A DNA stretch of 64,000 nucleotides, taken from assembly GCF_900220965.1 (NCBI RefSeq), contig NZ_OBQC01000015.1, forward strand, positions 44,315 to 108,314, written 5' to 3'. The position numbers and the translations under genes are program-made. The stretch's first letter is position 1. Each line of letters opens with the position of its first letter. The notes under the pieces were generated by a model, which made no database searches, had not been told where the DNA came from, and worked only from the letters and a program-made list of their open reading frames with translations. This DNA comes from Ureibacillus acetophenoni (GTDB lineage: Bacteria > Bacillota > Bacilli > Bacillales_A > Planococcaceae). Of the stretch, positions 24,880-34,633 are shown piece after piece.

Positions 24880-24906
24880 GGACTAAGGATTACTCCTTAG
24901 TCCTTT
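24880..24906 (-). terminator. Possible processing/attenuating hairpin between SBP and permease genes
   Basis: Minus-strand AAGGACTAAGGAGTAATCCTTAGTCCTTT: arms AAAGGACTAAGGA / TCCTTAGTCCTTT with a short centre, just after the SBP stop. Likely partial terminator or mRNA stabiliser. Confidence 0.6.
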
Positions 24907-24917
24907 TTAATAAATAT

Positions 24918-26513
24918 TTATTTTCTTTTAATATTTTTAGCGTTAATCATTTCATCTGATGTTGGAACGAAATCAATTTTGTCACTTACACCGATGTTAA
25001 TTTTTTCTTGATAAAGCTTAATGAATGGCGCTTCTTCAGCTGCAATTGCTGAAATTTCTTGAATTTGTTTTTCACGTTCTTCTGGATTCATATTTGAAGC
25101 AGAAGCAGCTAACAATTCTTCAATTCTATCGTTCTTGTAATCTGTATGACCTGCCATACGTTCAGCACGGTACCAGTCAACAGAATAAGCACCATCAAAC
25201 ATTGAATTTCCTAATCCAAGTAGATATAATTCTTTGTTTTCATTTGCATTACGCATTTCAACAAAGTTACTCCACTCTAAAAACTCAACATTAACTTTTA
25301 CATTAATAGCTGCTAGCATACCAGCAATCATCTCTGCTACTTCAGCGTCTTGTAAATAACGGCCACGTGGAGCTTGAAGCGTAATCTCAAAGCCGTCTGC
25401 ATATCCCGCTTCTTCAAGTAATGCTTTTGCTTTTTCAACGTCATAATTGTATGTTTCATAAAGATCCGGGTTATGACCAAAGTTACCAGGGCCTACCATT
25501 GTAGTTGTAGGAACCGCTCCGCCTTTAAGAACAACATTTGCTAATGTTCCATCATCAATTGCATAATCTAATGCTTGACGCACACGTACATCTGCAGTTG
25601 GTAATCCTTCAGTTGAACGAACAATTAACATGATTACACGGTTTGAAATTTCTTGTACGATCGATGTACCTTCATTTGAATTTACACGATCCCAGTCAGC
25701 CGGTGGAATGTTAACAGCAATATCAACTCCGCCAGTAAGTAATTCAGATACACGAGTTGAATTTTCAGGAATTACACGGAATACAACCTCATCCCACTCT
25801 TCAACTTTTCCTTCAAAATAGTTATCGTAAGGAACTAAAGTAATACGATCGTCACGAACCCATTCTTTAAACTGGTATGGGCCTGTCCCAACTGGATTTG
25901 AAAGGAAGTGGTCAAAGCCGTTCTCTTCGATATAGTTCTTTGGAAGAATACCAGATCCTAAACGTGAAAGTCTGTGAAGTAGAGAAGGTTCTGGAGCATG
26001 TGTAACAACTCTAAATGTTAATTCATCAATAACTTGTACTTCTTTAATTTGTTTATAGTTTGGATATTCTCTAAGCGTATCGTCTGTTGCTACTCTTTCT
26101 AACGTATACTTTACGTCTTCAGAAGTAAGTGGGTCACCATTGTGGAAGGTAACACCTTCTTTTAATTTCATCTCAATTGTTAAATCATCAATAGTATTAT
26201 ATTCTTCAACTAACTCAGGGTAGATTTCCCCATTTGCATCTTTTTTGAACAAGTAATTGAACATGTTGACATGAATTGCTTCTGTAGAAGTATTGTTATG
26301 ATTATGGATATCAAAAGATACCATATCCGAACCAACAGCAACTGTTAAAGTTCTGTCAACCTCGCCGTCAGCTTTAGTATCTGTCCCTTTTTGTTCACTA
26401 TCAGTTGTCTTACTATCAGTTGATTCATCTGTAGTTGTTCCACCAGAACAGCCTACTAATAGAATTGCACTGAATACAAACAGGAAAATTCCCAAAAGTG
26501 ATTTTCTATTCAT
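24918..26513 (-). CDS. Peptide-binding lipoprotein (SBP family 5)
   Basis: A solute-binding lipoprotein of about 531 aa. The signal peptide has a lipobox LLVGC (Cys at about 23), followed by a Ser/Thr/Asp-rich linker. Family 5 features are VGSDMVSFDIHNHN, VKYTLERV, NPVGTGPYQFKEW (about 210) and AGYADGFEITL. It is the first gene of the importer operon; GGGGGG lies before ATG 26513. Substrate specificity (di-, oligopeptide or another ligand) is not decidable; the downstream M20 peptidase favours peptides or glutamate conjugates. Confidence 0.92.
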   Translation of the reverse strand: MNRKSLLGIFLFVFSAILLVGCSGGTTTDESTDSKTTDSEQKGTDTKADGEVDRTLTVAVGSDMVSFDIHNHNNTSTEAIHVNMFNYLFKKDANGEIYPELVEEYNTIDDLTIEMKLKEGVTFHNGDPLTSEDVKYTLERVATDDTLREYPNYKQIKEVQVIDELTFRVVTHAPEPSLLHRLSRLGSGILPKNYIEENGFDHFLSNPVGTGPYQFKEWVRDDRITLVPYDNYFEGKVEEWDEVVFRVIPENSTRVSELLTGGVDIAVNIPPADWDRVNSNEGTSIVQEISNRVIMLIVRSTEGLPTADVRVRQALDYAIDDGTLANVVLKGGAVPTTTMVGPGNFGHNPDLYETYNYDVEKAKALLEEAGYADGFEITLQAPRGRYLQDAEVAEMIAGMLAAINVKVNVEFLEWSNFVEMRNANENKELYLLGLGNSMFDGAYSVDWYRAERMAGHTDYKNDRIEELLAASASNMNPEEREKQIQEISAIAAEEAPFIKLYQEKINIGVSDKIDFVPTSDEMINAKNIKRK

Positions 26514-26559
26514 CATTTACCCCCCTAGTATTTTTTAGCGTCTTTTAATTAAATATAAG

Positions 26560-26584
26560 ATTAATATTATTTAATAATATTAAT
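26560..26584. promoter_or_regulatory. AT-only palindrome upstream of the peptide importer
   Basis: Perfect 12-bp arms ATTAATATTATT / AATAATATTAAT around one base, about 50 bp upstream of the SBP start. Could be an operator or simply extreme AT content. Confidence 0.35.
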
Positions 26585-26790
26585 ATTCAAAATATTAAAT
26601 CATTTTTTTCTACATTTCAACAAAATTTTTAATATTTTGTGTAATGCTGTAAGAGTTGGTTATATAGATATATTTTTACTAATAAAATAAGAACGCCCCA
26701 TAGTCTGGTAGTAGGCTGTTTTAAAAGTTTACATACCAAATATGGAGCAACATAATTTATATCTAATTTTTTGTTATACGGCTGTATTTA

Positions 26791-27522
26791 TTATTTACGA
26801 ACGCCTTTTTTTAAAAATTCCAACATCATCTCAGGCTCATCCGTAAAAATTGAATCTACCCCAATTTGAAGTAATGGATCTACGTATTGAATATCATTTA
26901 CTGTCCATACCCGTACAATCGAACCTTTCGAAATGGCTTCCAGTACCGGTTTACGAACTGCTGTAGGAAGACACACATGTAATGCCTTGGCCGGAAGTTT
27001 TTTTTGGTAATCTGCGACATCTAAAATCATGTTTACGAATAACGCAGCATTTTCCACATCCGGTACAAGTTCTGCTACACGCTTAACGGCCTCATGATCA
27101 AAGGATGAAATGACTACTCGCCCCATCATCCCCTGCTTTTCTACCTCACGAAGCACAAGCTCTTCTAGCCCAGCATAGACAAAAATATCCGATTTCAGTT
27201 CAATATTAATGTGGTGATTTGTGTCTTTGAATACGTCCAGCACTTCAGCTAATGTAGGAATGACTTCACCAGCAAACTCATCACTAAACCATGAACCATA
27301 ATCATATTGGCGGAGCTCTTCAAACGTCATATCTTTCACATAACCTGATCCGTTTGATGTACGATTAATTTTTTCATCATGAATGACAACTACTTGGCGA
27401 TCAGCAGTGAGATGAACATCAAACTCTACCCCTTCTACCTCAAGTTCAGCTGTTGCTCGAAATGCCACTAACGTATTTTCAGGATATTTTGCAGAATATC
27501 CTCTATGTGCGTAAATTTTCAA
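26791..27522 (-). CDS. Glycerophosphodiester phosphodiesterase
   Basis: A 243-aa cytoplasmic GDPD that hydrolyses glycerophosphodiesters to glycerol-3-phosphate and an alcohol. Catalytic motifs at the N-terminus: YAHRGYSAKYPENTLVAF (His, Arg), EFDVHLTADRQVVVIHDEKINRTSNGSG (Glu, Asp, catalytic His). NIELKSD and RVWTVND match the family core. There is no signal peptide, so it is the intracellular UgpQ/YqiK-like type. The start is a TTG at 27522 after GGAAGGGG. Stands alone. Confidence 0.9.
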   Translation of the reverse strand: MKIYAHRGYSAKYPENTLVAFRATAELEVEGVEFDVHLTADRQVVVIHDEKINRTSNGSGYVKDMTFEELRQYDYGSWFSDEFAGEVIPTLAEVLDVFKDTNHHINIELKSDIFVYAGLEELVLREVEKQGMMGRVVISSFDHEAVKRVAELVPDVENAALFVNMILDVADYQKKLPAKALHVCLPTAVRKPVLEAISKGSIVRVWTVNDIQYVDPLLQIGVDSIFTDEPEMMLEFLKKGVRK

Positions 27523-27695
27523 CTTTCCATCCCCTTCCTAAACATCAACTCATAACTTATTTCATTATTTTACTACTACCTTCAACATTTCAATCCATAG
27601 ATTGTAAAATTTTATCTAATAATAATTAAATTTTACTAGGGTTAGTTATGTGCATATTAAAAAACGCATCAAAGTTTATGATGCGTTTTAATCAT

Positions 27696-27850
27696 TTATT
27701 TAAATAATCGGTTTAACTCCCGTTCAACTAAATAGCGAACACGATCATCCGGAATTGTCACAAGTCCCATTAAACGGTGTAAGGCAAGTCCATCGATTAA
27801 TTCGTGTAGATGAACAATCTCCTCCTCCAGTACAATATCCTCAGTTTTTC
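27696..27850 (-). pseudogene. Remnant of a TetR/AcrR-family regulator (C-terminus only)
   Basis: About 51 codons end in a stop at 27696-27698 and read LHELIDGLALHRLMG ... VRYLVERELNRLFK, the typical last two helices of BetI-like TetR regulators (IDGLALH motif). The frame is closed by a TAG at 27851-27853, and neither the DNA-binding domain nor a start is present in the following 200 bp. A deletion of the 5' part is inferred. Confidence 0.65.
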
Positions 27851-27886
27851 CTATATTTTATTTCCAAAGAAAACAGCTTAATAAAT

Positions 27887-27920
27887 AATGGCAGATTCCC
27901 TATTTAGAGAATCTGCCATT
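27887..27920. terminator. Orphan 12-bp hairpin
   Basis: AATGGCAGATTC / GAATCTGCCATT, 10-nt loop, plus-strand TCTTTATTTT tail. No plus-strand gene ends here; possibly left over from deleted sequence. Confidence 0.55.
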
Positions 27921-28068
27921 TCTTTATTTTACACCTACTATACAAATCTATTTCCTCTTTAACCTGCCATATAAGCTGCACTTAGTTGATTGACTTTACT
28001 AATACCAATCGTTACTATTGTATAAATACGTTAGTAAACCCCGATATACCTAACAAACCTGTGAAGGG

Positions 28069-28494
28069 ATGGATTTCTTGAGAAACCGAAGAATACTATT
28101 TGGTATGCTTACAATGATTTTAATGTTAGTCATATTGATTGCCATCTTTACTAATCGAACTTCACAACTAACTGACTTTGTATCCGAAGAATTTTTAATG
28201 AGTCAACCTTCTTTACATATTGAAAAAGTCAACGGCACCAAACTTACTACTATAGATATTTCGAAACCTTCACAACAAGAAATCCTTACATTGTTAATGG
28301 AACTTCCTTTAAGGAAAACCAACAAAGCTTATCCAAGAGGAGAGGCAGACTATAGAATTACCTCTAACGAAAATAAAAATTTCGATCTATTACTTTATTT
28401 GGATGAAAACATAATAACATTTCACGATAAAAGTAAGGGCTATTTAGTCACAGACGAAACTTTCATGGAACAAGTGGAACAGCTACTAAAATAA
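28069..28494 (+). CDS. Membrane-anchored protein of unknown function
   Basis: A 141-aa protein with one N-terminal membrane helix (about residues 10-28, FGMLTMILMLVILIAIF) and a mainly beta extracellular domain of about 110 residues (TKLTTIDISKPSQQEILTLLMELPLRK, YRITSNENKNFDLLLYLDENIITFHDKSKGYLV). It resembles the small YmcC/YdeM-like anchored domains of bacilli only in general layout. The start may be ATG 28069 or TTG 28078, the latter better spaced from GAAGGGATGG. It has its own terminator. Confidence 0.55.
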   Translation: MDFLRNRRILFGMLTMILMLVILIAIFTNRTSQLTDFVSEEFLMSQPSLHIEKVNGTKLTTIDISKPSQQEILTLLMELPLRKTNKAYPRGEADYRITSNENKNFDLLLYLDENIITFHDKSKGYLVTDETFMEQVEQLLK

Positions 28495-28542
28495 TTTCGA
28501 AAACTTCCCCGCTATATGTCACTCATAGAATATACATGAACG

Positions 28543-28590
28543 AAAAAAGTCTCGGCTATTTTACTCAAAGATCCGAGACTTTTATTTAGT
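28543..28590. terminator. Bidirectional terminator
   Basis: AAAGTCTCGG / CCGAGACTTT with A and T tails between convergent genes. Confidence 0.8.
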
Positions 28591-28644
28591 GATTTCACTT
28601 TTCATTAAATTTATTTTTTCCTTATAATCTATGATTGTTGTTCA

Positions 28645-29214
28645 TTAAATAACAGAAAGATAGTCTTTATCTAATAATGGATAATCATACAATGACCCTT
28701 CATAAACCGTTTCGAAATTTGGATGCATTAAAAAATCATTAGGTGTAACAAGAGCAGGAGGAAGTGTCCACAAGCCCATACCACTTTTATTAAACACTTC
28801 TGCTACGAATTGGGAACAAAAGAATTTATTTTTTGGATTAATTGGGTAACCGATCGCCACACCAATGAGACCTAACAAATTATAAGAGTAAGTATCTTTA
28901 TTGTTATTAAAGTTGTGGATTACATGACGAATACAATCATATTGCATTGGTGAAACTTCAATCTTCAATAACAAACATCTTGTATTACAAAAATATCTAT
29001 AAGTACCGAAATAAACATCTTCTTTTATAAATCCAGCGATTAGTGGATTTCTTGGGTATTTCCTTCCAAAACTATAAACTTCATCAAGTCCTTCATCAAA
29101 AGCAATGGAAACATGATTGTATGGCGCATCTGTAAACAACTTTATCATTCTTGTAAATAACGTACCTGTATCGGTCAATAACACATATACCGATTTACAT
29201 TTCTTATCCTTCAT
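28645..29214 (-). CDS. Permuted NlpC/P60 (YiiX/YebB-like) papain-fold protein
   Basis: A 189-aa protein with the circularly permuted papain-like layout: a His near the N-terminus (APYNHVSIAFDEGLDEVYSFGRK) and a Cys in the C-terminal half (NKFFCSQFVAEVF). This is the reverse order of ordinary NlpC/P60. Members act on peptides, amides or lipids; the substrate is unknown. There is no signal peptide or membrane helix. ATG 29214 is chosen (AAAGGAT 10 nt upstream) over longer in-frame readings to 29247. Monocistronic. Confidence 0.75.
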   Translation of the reverse strand: MKDKKCKSVYVLLTDTGTLFTRMIKLFTDAPYNHVSIAFDEGLDEVYSFGRKYPRNPLIAGFIKEDVYFGTYRYFCNTRCLLLKIEVSPMQYDCIRHVIHNFNNNKDTYSYNLLGLIGVAIGYPINPKNKFFCSQFVAEVFNKSGMGLWTLPPALVTPNDFLMHPNFETVYEGSLYDYPLLDKDYLSVI

Positions 29215-29530
29215 TGTGTTATCTATCCTTTTCATTTTTAGAGGCAATTTTTTCGCACTAATCCCACTCTCGATATATTGATTATAATTAATAATTTATC
29301 GATATTCAATAAATTTTTAATTCCTTTTAGTCTATCTATCTACTAATTAGATTAAAATAGCAACCTTGTTTGGATTGCTAATAAAGTTTAACATGATTTA
29401 GTCAGTAATTAGACTGGAATATTACTAATTTAGTTAAAAGTCAACAATTTTAAGGATAACTTTAAATTTATAGGATAGTATAAAAGTATCCATTGTTTAT
29501 TCGAAAACAACAATAATTGAGGTGTTCTAA
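29215..29530. other. AT-rich divergent promoter region
   Basis: 316 bp with no ORF. TAATTAGATT (29344) and TAATTAGACT (29406) form a near-direct repeat. An AGCAA ... TTGCT hairpin is present at about 29359-29380. No known element recognised. Confidence 0.4.
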
Positions 29531-29821
29531 ATGTTTTGGGGTGCGTTTATTACATGTCTCCTTGTAAGTTTTATTCTCTTCTTTTTTGGTTATAAAATAG
29601 GAAAAAAGAAACAACTTTCACTAATAGCAGGTTTCGATGAGAAAACTTATAAAGGTGACAAAGATAAATTAGCAAAAACTGTAGGTTTTTTTTGTATGCT
29701 GATTGGTATATTGACTATCCTTTTACCACTTGGATTAGAATTTGTCGGTTCTTTAACAGGTATCATATACTCGATTATTGTTGTAGCAGGAACTTTTGGG
29801 TTAATCATTATATTAATTTGA
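29531..29821 (+). CDS. DUF3784 small membrane protein
   Basis: A 96-aa protein with three membrane helices (about 3-22, 50-68 and 74-95) and the family loop KKKQLSLIAGFDEKTYKGDKDKLAKTVGFF between helices 1 and 2, which identifies DUF3784. Function unknown. GAGGTG precedes the ATG at 29531. Monocistronic, ending at a short hairpin. Confidence 0.8.
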   Translation: MFWGAFITCLLVSFILFFFGYKIGKKKQLSLIAGFDEKTYKGDKDKLAKTVGFFCMLIGILTILLPLGLEFVGSLTGIIYSIIVVAGTFGLIIILI

Positions 29822-29835
29822 TTTAAGGGTAAAAT

Positions 29836-29866
29836 GGGGAAATCTATTTGGATTCCCTCTTTTCTT
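29836..29866 (+). terminator. Terminator of the DUF3784 gene
   Basis: GGGAAATC / GATTCCC short stem, then TCTTTTCTT. Confidence 0.5.
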
Positions 29867-29869
29867 CCA

Positions 29870-30982
29870 TTATAGCAAAAATTCAGTTAACACTATTATC
29901 AATCCTATGAATAAAATTGGATAACTCGCTAGATATCTAGATAATGTTTTCACTGCCTTTAACCATTCACTATCACTCACCTGATAAATAACAAAAATCG
30001 GATGCCCTCTAACTTCGAACACAAGTGACTCTACCCAACTTTTCAACATAAAGTAAGACACCCCAGCAAGCACTATATCTGCCCATAATGGGAGCGCAAA
30101 TGTTAGCCCGATGATTACTAAAACTAAACGAAGGTACCCCCAAATATACTTTTTATGTCGTAGAATCGTTTTGCTTAAAAGGTCGAGCAAATAGTCTTGG
30201 TCCCTCTTAAACAGACGCTCTTTAAATAAAAATGGAGATAAAGCAGGTGATTTAGATGGTTTCATACTTTTCAGTTCTTGACTTGCTGAGAAAATCATAG
30301 TTTGCCATTTATAATAAGATTGGATTTCCAGGTCGATTTGTTTATCAAAATACTTTGTAGCCCTTACATACTTTACCCAATACATAAAACATAATAGGAT
30401 AAAAGTTGCTAAATAGATTCCCGTAGAAACTGGACTTTCCAAATTTACCGCTATTACTGTTAAAATAATAAATTGACCTAAATTCAATAAAAATTGAACG
30501 ATCTTTAGAGAATACTTTAAATGAATGAACGTATTTACGACATTTGCAATTAATAGTAAAAATCCTAAATCTATTAATCCAATTAGCGTCTGTTCATAAA
30601 GTTGTATGTAAACTACTGAAAATAATAGTAGAATAACCCCAACTTTTACAATTTGTTTTACTATTGAATAGATAAACGAAAACGCTTTTAATTCACTAAA
30701 AGAGCCTTTATGTTGGATGAAAAAAAGTCTATCTGCTGGTTCTACAAAGGTCCTTATGTATCCCCCAGTTGTGATGAGCAACAAGATAAATATACAGAAT
30801 GGGAGCGGAATTACTTCAAATATTCCAAACTCCCCTTTTAAAACAGTTTCCCTATATAAATAATAAACAAATAAAGATACAGGAATTAGAAGATAGAGTA
30901 GTACCGTCCAGTCTGCAATACTTTTAAATAGCTTACTATTCATTTGCCATTGTTTTTGTACCCTCAGTTTAAAGTTTTCCAT
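29870..30982 (-). CDS. EcsB-like ABC transporter permease
   Basis: A membrane protein of about 370 aa with a hydrophilic N-terminal segment of some 20 residues and around eight membrane helices in two sets, as in EcsB of the EcsAB transporter, which affects secretion and intramembrane proteolysis (RasP) in B. subtilis. The ATG at 30982 overlaps the end of the ATPase gene and has GAGG 9 nt upstream. EcsAB is usually a housekeeping pair followed by EcsC; here there is no EcsC, so this may be a second copy. Confidence 0.75.
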   Translation of the reverse strand: MENFKLRVQKQWQMNSKLFKSIADWTVLLYLLIPVSLFVYYLYRETVLKGEFGIFEVIPLPFCIFILLLITTGGYIRTFVEPADRLFFIQHKGSFSELKAFSFIYSIVKQIVKVGVILLLFSVVYIQLYEQTLIGLIDLGFLLLIANVVNTFIHLKYSLKIVQFLLNLGQFIILTVIAVNLESPVSTGIYLATFILLCFMYWVKYVRATKYFDKQIDLEIQSYYKWQTMIFSASQELKSMKPSKSPALSPFLFKERLFKRDQDYLLDLLSKTILRHKKYIWGYLRLVLVIIGLTFALPLWADIVLAGVSYFMLKSWVESLVFEVRGHPIFVIYQVSDSEWLKAVKTLSRYLASYPILFIGLIIVLTEFLL

Positions 30983-31673
30983 GATCAGCATCCTCGATTA
31001 AATCATCGAATATTTCTAATAAAGGCTCGTCCTTATGTCGTTGAAGCTCTTCTAGCGTTCCTTTTTTTAAAAGGGTGCCCTTGTGGATCAATACGAATTG
31101 ATCGCAAATTTTTTCTGCTGTATCTAATGCGTGGGTCGACATTAAAATAGCAGCTCCACGGTTTTTATAGTCCTCAATAAGTTGAATCAATTTTCGAATC
31201 GCCTGTGGGTCTAATCCCATAAACGGTTCATCTAGTATATAAAAATCATAAGTTGGAGTTAACGCTAAAATGAGCATCACTTTTTGCTGCATCCCTTTTG
31301 AAAAGTTCGTAGGGTATTCGTGTAATTTTTGCTCTAAGCGGAACACTTTACACAATTCTTCTGCTCGTTTTCTTAACACACGTTCATCTTGTTTAACAGT
31401 TCGAATGAGGAAATCAATATGTTCAGAAAGTGTAAAATACTCATAGATTATTGGACGTTCAGGAACGTATCCATAAGTTTCAACATCACACTCTCCTTCT
31501 AGAAAAGGTGCCGTTTTCATTATTGCTTGAATCGTTGTACTCTTCCCTGCTCCATTTGCTCCGATTAAACCTACTAACTCACCATTAGGAATATCAAATT
31601 CTATATTTTCAATAACTGCTTCGTTTTCTATATATCCTGCTTTTTTAATATCTACTCGTACTATTTCGACCAT
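30969..31673 (-). CDS. EcsA-like ABC transporter ATPase
   Basis: A 234-aa single-domain ATPase: Walker A LIGANGAGKST (about 37), signature FSKGMQQKVMLI (about 124; SKG instead of SGG), Walker B FYILDEPFMGLD, H-loop LMSTHALD. The N-terminal strands (VEIVRVDIKKAGYIENEAVIENIEFDI) resemble EcsA. AAGGGGAG abuts the ATG at 31673. It is translationally coupled to the EcsB-like permease through a 14-nt overlap. Confidence 0.82.
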   Translation of the reverse strand: MVEIVRVDIKKAGYIENEAVIENIEFDIPNGELVGLIGANGAGKSTTIQAIMKTAPFLEGECDVETYGYVPERPIIYEYFTLSEHIDFLIRTVKQDERVLRKRAEELCKVFRLEQKLHEYPTNFSKGMQQKVMLILALTPTYDFYILDEPFMGLDPQAIRKLIQLIEDYKNRGAAILMSTHALDTAEKICDQFVLIHKGTLLKKGTLEELQRHKDEPLLEIFDDLIEDADHGKL

Positions 31674-31998
31674 CTCCCCTTAAATAGGTTAAAGATATTC
31701 TAATTGATATACGATTGGAAATTCTATAAGTTTCAAATTGTTAAGAACTGTTAAACTACACCCAAATATTAACAAACGTTCTTCTAGTTAATGGCCTTCC
31801 GATTTAGTTATAGTTATAATTTCATAATATCTTAATTATTAATTCATCAACATTGGCTTACTGTCGGAATCTTTATACGACATATGCAGTATGTCATTTT
31901 CATTCTCGAGCCTTATTGACTTTTCATCTGCTAAATTGTATTTTGTCGGACGAAATAAAAAATCAGTAGGCTTCTCACCCACTGATTTTTCAAATGAT
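31674..31998. other. Intergenic region between cadA and ecsA-like genes
   Basis: 325 bp. It holds the ecsA-like promoter region on one side and the cadA terminator at 31957-31992. A 46-codon open frame on the minus strand (31839-31978) was judged unconvincing. Confidence 0.5.
31957..31992 (-). terminator. Terminator of cadA
   Basis: AATCAGT / ACTGATT stem with a GGGTGAGAAGCC loop, minus-strand TTTTTTATT tail. Confidence 0.75.
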
Positions 31999-34152
31999 CT
32001 ATTCTTTTACTCTCATTAATCTCATGCTATTTAACGAAACTAATAAAGTTGCTCCCATATCTGAGAAAATCGCAATCCAAAGTGTTAACCACCCTGGTAC
32101 AACTAGCAATAACGCTATGAGTTTTATTCCTAATGCAAAAGCGATATTTGTTTTAATAATCGTTAACGCTTTTCTACTAAGCTTTATCGTAAATGGAAGT
32201 TTCGCCAGATCGTCAGCCATTAACGCAACGTCTGCAGTTTCAAGTGCTGTATCTGTTCCTGCACCACCCATTGCAATTCCTACTGTAGAAGCGGCTAATG
32301 CAGGTGCGTCATTGACACCATCTCCTACCATGGCAACCTTTCCGTATTCAGAACGTAATTGTTTTATTATGTTTAATTTTCCTTCCGGCAAAAGCTCCGC
32401 CTGAATATCAGATACCCCCACTTTACGTCCTATAGCTACAGCCACGCGCTCATTATCACCTGTTAACATTACTGTTTTCTTAATACCTAGATGGTGAAGT
32501 TTCTCTAGCACTGATGGACTTGATTCTCGAACTTCATCCGCAACAGCAACCAATCCTAGAACTTCAGACTCTGTACCAACAATCATCACTGTTTTCCCTT
32601 CAGATTGGAAACGAACAATTCGTTCCTCAACTGAGTGTAGACCTACTATATCTTGAAATAACTTCGGACTTCCTACGTAATATGTAGTTCCTCCAATAGA
32701 ACCTTTTATACCCTTCCCCGTTATGGACTCGAAGTTTTCAACTACTACATTTTGATAAGTAACTCCTATATCCTCCGCTTTTTTCACGATTGCTGATGCT
32801 AACGGGTGCCCGGATCGACTCTCCAATGCTGAAATTATAGAGAGAACCTCATTTTTTTTAACTTCATTGTTTACAATTTCGAAATCTGTTACTACAGGAA
32901 CCCCTTTCGTCAACGTCCCTGTTTTATCAAAAGCTATGGCTTTTATGCCGCCCATTTCCTCTAGATAAACTCCACCCTTAATCAATACTCCCTTTTTAGC
33001 CGCATTCCCAATCGCAGAAACAATTGATATCGGTGTAGAGATCACTAATGCACATGGACAACCGACAACTAACACAGACAATCCCTGGTACACCCAACTC
33101 TCCCAACTTCCATTAAAGAATAATGGTGGGACAATAGCCACTAAAGTGGCAATCACCATAATGATAGGCGTATAGTATTTTGCAAATTTATCGATAAAGG
33201 CTTGAGACGGTGCCCGTTCGGCTTGTGCTTCTTCTACCAGTTCGATAATTTTAGCAATGGTTGTATCATTCACTAATTTCGTTACTTTAACTTCAAGTAA
33301 ACCTTCTTCATTTAATGTACCTGCGAATACTTCGTCATTCACAGATTTTGTAACTGGTACAGATTCACCAGTAATAGTTGCTTGATTCACTGAAGAATAG
33401 CCATTAATGACAACCCCGTCCATCGCAATTTTTTGTCCAGGTTTTACAATCATAACGTCACCAATTTCTATGGACTCAACATGGACCATTAGCTCATGAC
33501 CATTGCGACGAATTAATGCTTCACTTGGTGCAATATCCATTAAAGAACGAATGGATCTTCGCGCTCGGTCCATCGAATACCGCTCAAGAGCTTCACTGAT
33601 GGCAAATAAAATAACAACAATTGCACCTTCCGCCCACTCACCAATAATAGCTGCACCTATAATAGCAACTGTCATGAGCGTTTTCATATCAAACTCAAGT
33701 CGTATTAAGTTTTGTAATCCTACTTTAAATAATGAATAACCACCAATAAGGATCGCAGCTAAAAATAGCAATACTGTTATAAGGTTTTCTTCACCATTCG
33801 TAAAAGTTGAAATATAACCGAATACAATCAATAAAGCCGAAAACAATAATTCTTCGTATTTTTTTACGAACGGTACTTTCGTCTCTTTCTTTTTATCTTC
33901 GGGTGCTTTTGCCTTTTGTCCGTTAATCTTTTCTGGAAAGATTTTTAGTTTTTCAAAAGCACCAGCTTTCTCTAAATCCTCAACCGACGTTTGCCCTATA
34001 ACTGAAATTTTAGAAGCACCAAAGTTCACTTTTGCATCTTGCACTCCTGGTAGTTCTTTTACGTTTCGTTCGAACTTACCTGCACAGTTTATGCAGGAAA
34101 ACCCCTCCACCCGAAAGACTTGTTCATTCGTAGCTTCTTTTAATTCATTCAA
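31999..34152 (-). CDS. cadA: Cd/Zn/Pb-exporting P1B-type ATPase
   Basis: A 717-aa efflux ATPase. One N-terminal heavy-metal domain carries [12 protein letters not shown] (Cys20, Cys23). The core has eight membrane helices, the transmembrane metal site GCPCALVIS, the actuator TGES, phosphorylation site [16 protein letters not shown], and hinge [12 protein letters not shown]. The CPC motif plus a single HMA domain fits the Zn/Cd/Pb group. TTG 34152 is chosen because AAAAGGAGGTGG sits 8 nt upstream; it overlaps the end of cadC by 8 nt, so the two are coupled. Expression is presumably induced by metal release of CadC. Confidence 0.92.
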   Translation of the reverse strand: MNELKEATNEQVFRVEGFSCINCAGKFERNVKELPGVQDAKVNFGASKISVIGQTSVEDLEKAGAFEKLKIFPEKINGQKAKAPEDKKKETKVPFVKKYEELLFSALLIVFGYISTFTNGEENLITVLLFLAAILIGGYSLFKVGLQNLIRLEFDMKTLMTVAIIGAAIIGEWAEGAIVVILFAISEALERYSMDRARRSIRSLMDIAPSEALIRRNGHELMVHVESIEIGDVMIVKPGQKIAMDGVVINGYSSVNQATITGESVPVTKSVNDEVFAGTLNEEGLLEVKVTKLVNDTTIAKIIELVEEAQAERAPSQAFIDKFAKYYTPIIMVIATLVAIVPPLFFNGSWESWVYQGLSVLVVGCPCALVISTPISIVSAIGNAAKKGVLIKGGVYLEEMGGIKAIAFDKTGTLTKGVPVVTDFEIVNNEVKKNEVLSIISALESRSGHPLASAIVKKAEDIGVTYQNVVVENFESITGKGIKGSIGGTTYYVGSPKLFQDIVGLHSVEERIVRFQSEGKTVMIVGTESEVLGLVAVADEVRESSPSVLEKLHHLGIKKTVMLTGDNERVAVAIGRKVGVSDIQAELLPEGKLNIIKQLRSEYGKVAMVGDGVNDAPALAASTVGIAMGGAGTDTALETADVALMADDLAKLPFTIKLSRKALTIIKTNIAFALGIKLIALLLVVPGWLTLWIAIFSDMGATLLVSLNSMRLMRVKE

Positions 34153-34516
34153 GTTTTGCCACCTCCTTTTGATGTGCAAAAGCTACCTCAATTAGTTTTT
34201 TCACATGTTCATCATCTAATGAGTAATAAACTAATTTTCCTTCTTTTCGATACTTCGCTAAACCAAGATTACGTAGGAGTCTTAAATGATGAGAAGCAGT
34301 TGCTGTTGTTGCACCTACGATATTAGCAACGTCGCATACACATAACTCATCTTCTTGAGCAAGTGCATATGCAATCCTAATGCGAGTATCATCGGATAAT
34401 GCTTTGAATATTTTCGCTACATCAAATGGATTTTCTTCCTTTAATTTACTTTGCACACGTGTTACTTTCTCTTCGTCAACACACGTTACTTCACATGAAA
34501 CGATTTCTTTAACCAA
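34145..34516 (-). CDS. cadC: ArsR-family metal-sensing repressor CadC
   Basis: A 123-aa winged-helix repressor. Metal-site cysteines of the CadC alpha3N site are present: the N-terminal SCEVTC pair and ELCVCD in helix 3. The DNA-recognition helix is [19 protein letters not shown]. The C-terminal helix [15 protein letters not shown] retains Asp and His of the alpha5 site. TTG 34516 has GGAGGTG 6 nt upstream; a TTG at 34531 lies inside the ribosome site. Twin operators lie in its upstream region. It represses cadCA until Cd/Pb/Zn binds. Confidence 0.92.
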   Translation of the reverse strand: MVKEIVSCEVTCVDEEKVTRVQSKLKEENPFDVAKIFKALSDDTRIRIAYALAQEDELCVCDVANIVGATTATASHHLRLLRNLGLAKYRKEGKLVYYSLDDEHVKKLIEVAFAHQKEVAKLE

Positions 34517-34557
34517 AACAAACACCTCCAATACATATAAATTTCACACTTTATAAT

Positions 34558-34577
34558 ATTCAAATAATCGTTTGAAT
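34558..34577. promoter_or_regulatory. CadC operator, proximal copy
   Basis: Arms ATTCAAA / TTTGAAT with a 6-nt spacer, matching the known cadO pattern TCAAATAAATATTTGA; 42 bp upstream of the cadC start. Confidence 0.75.
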
Positions 34578-34613
34578 GTTCATATAAATTATTCTATACC
34601 GTATAGCCCAAAC

Positions 34614-34633
34614 ATTCAAATGGATATTTGAAT
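34614..34633. promoter_or_regulatory. CadC operator, distal copy
   Basis: The same 7-6-7 arms as the proximal copy, 56 bp further upstream, toward the copper genes. Confidence 0.7.

Larger units (their letters stand above)
27523..28068. other. Intergenic region with a regulator remnant
   Basis: 546 bp holding the GDPD promoter, a hairpin with ATGCGTTTT at 27661-27690, the C-terminal remnant of a TetR gene (27696-27850), and a strong hairpin at 27887-27920. No intact gene. Confidence 0.6.

Noticed and set aside
31839..31978. Minus-strand open frame of about 46 codons downstream of cadA, starting GTG
   Set aside because: It begins within the cadA terminator, has no ribosome site and matches nothing known; probably chance.
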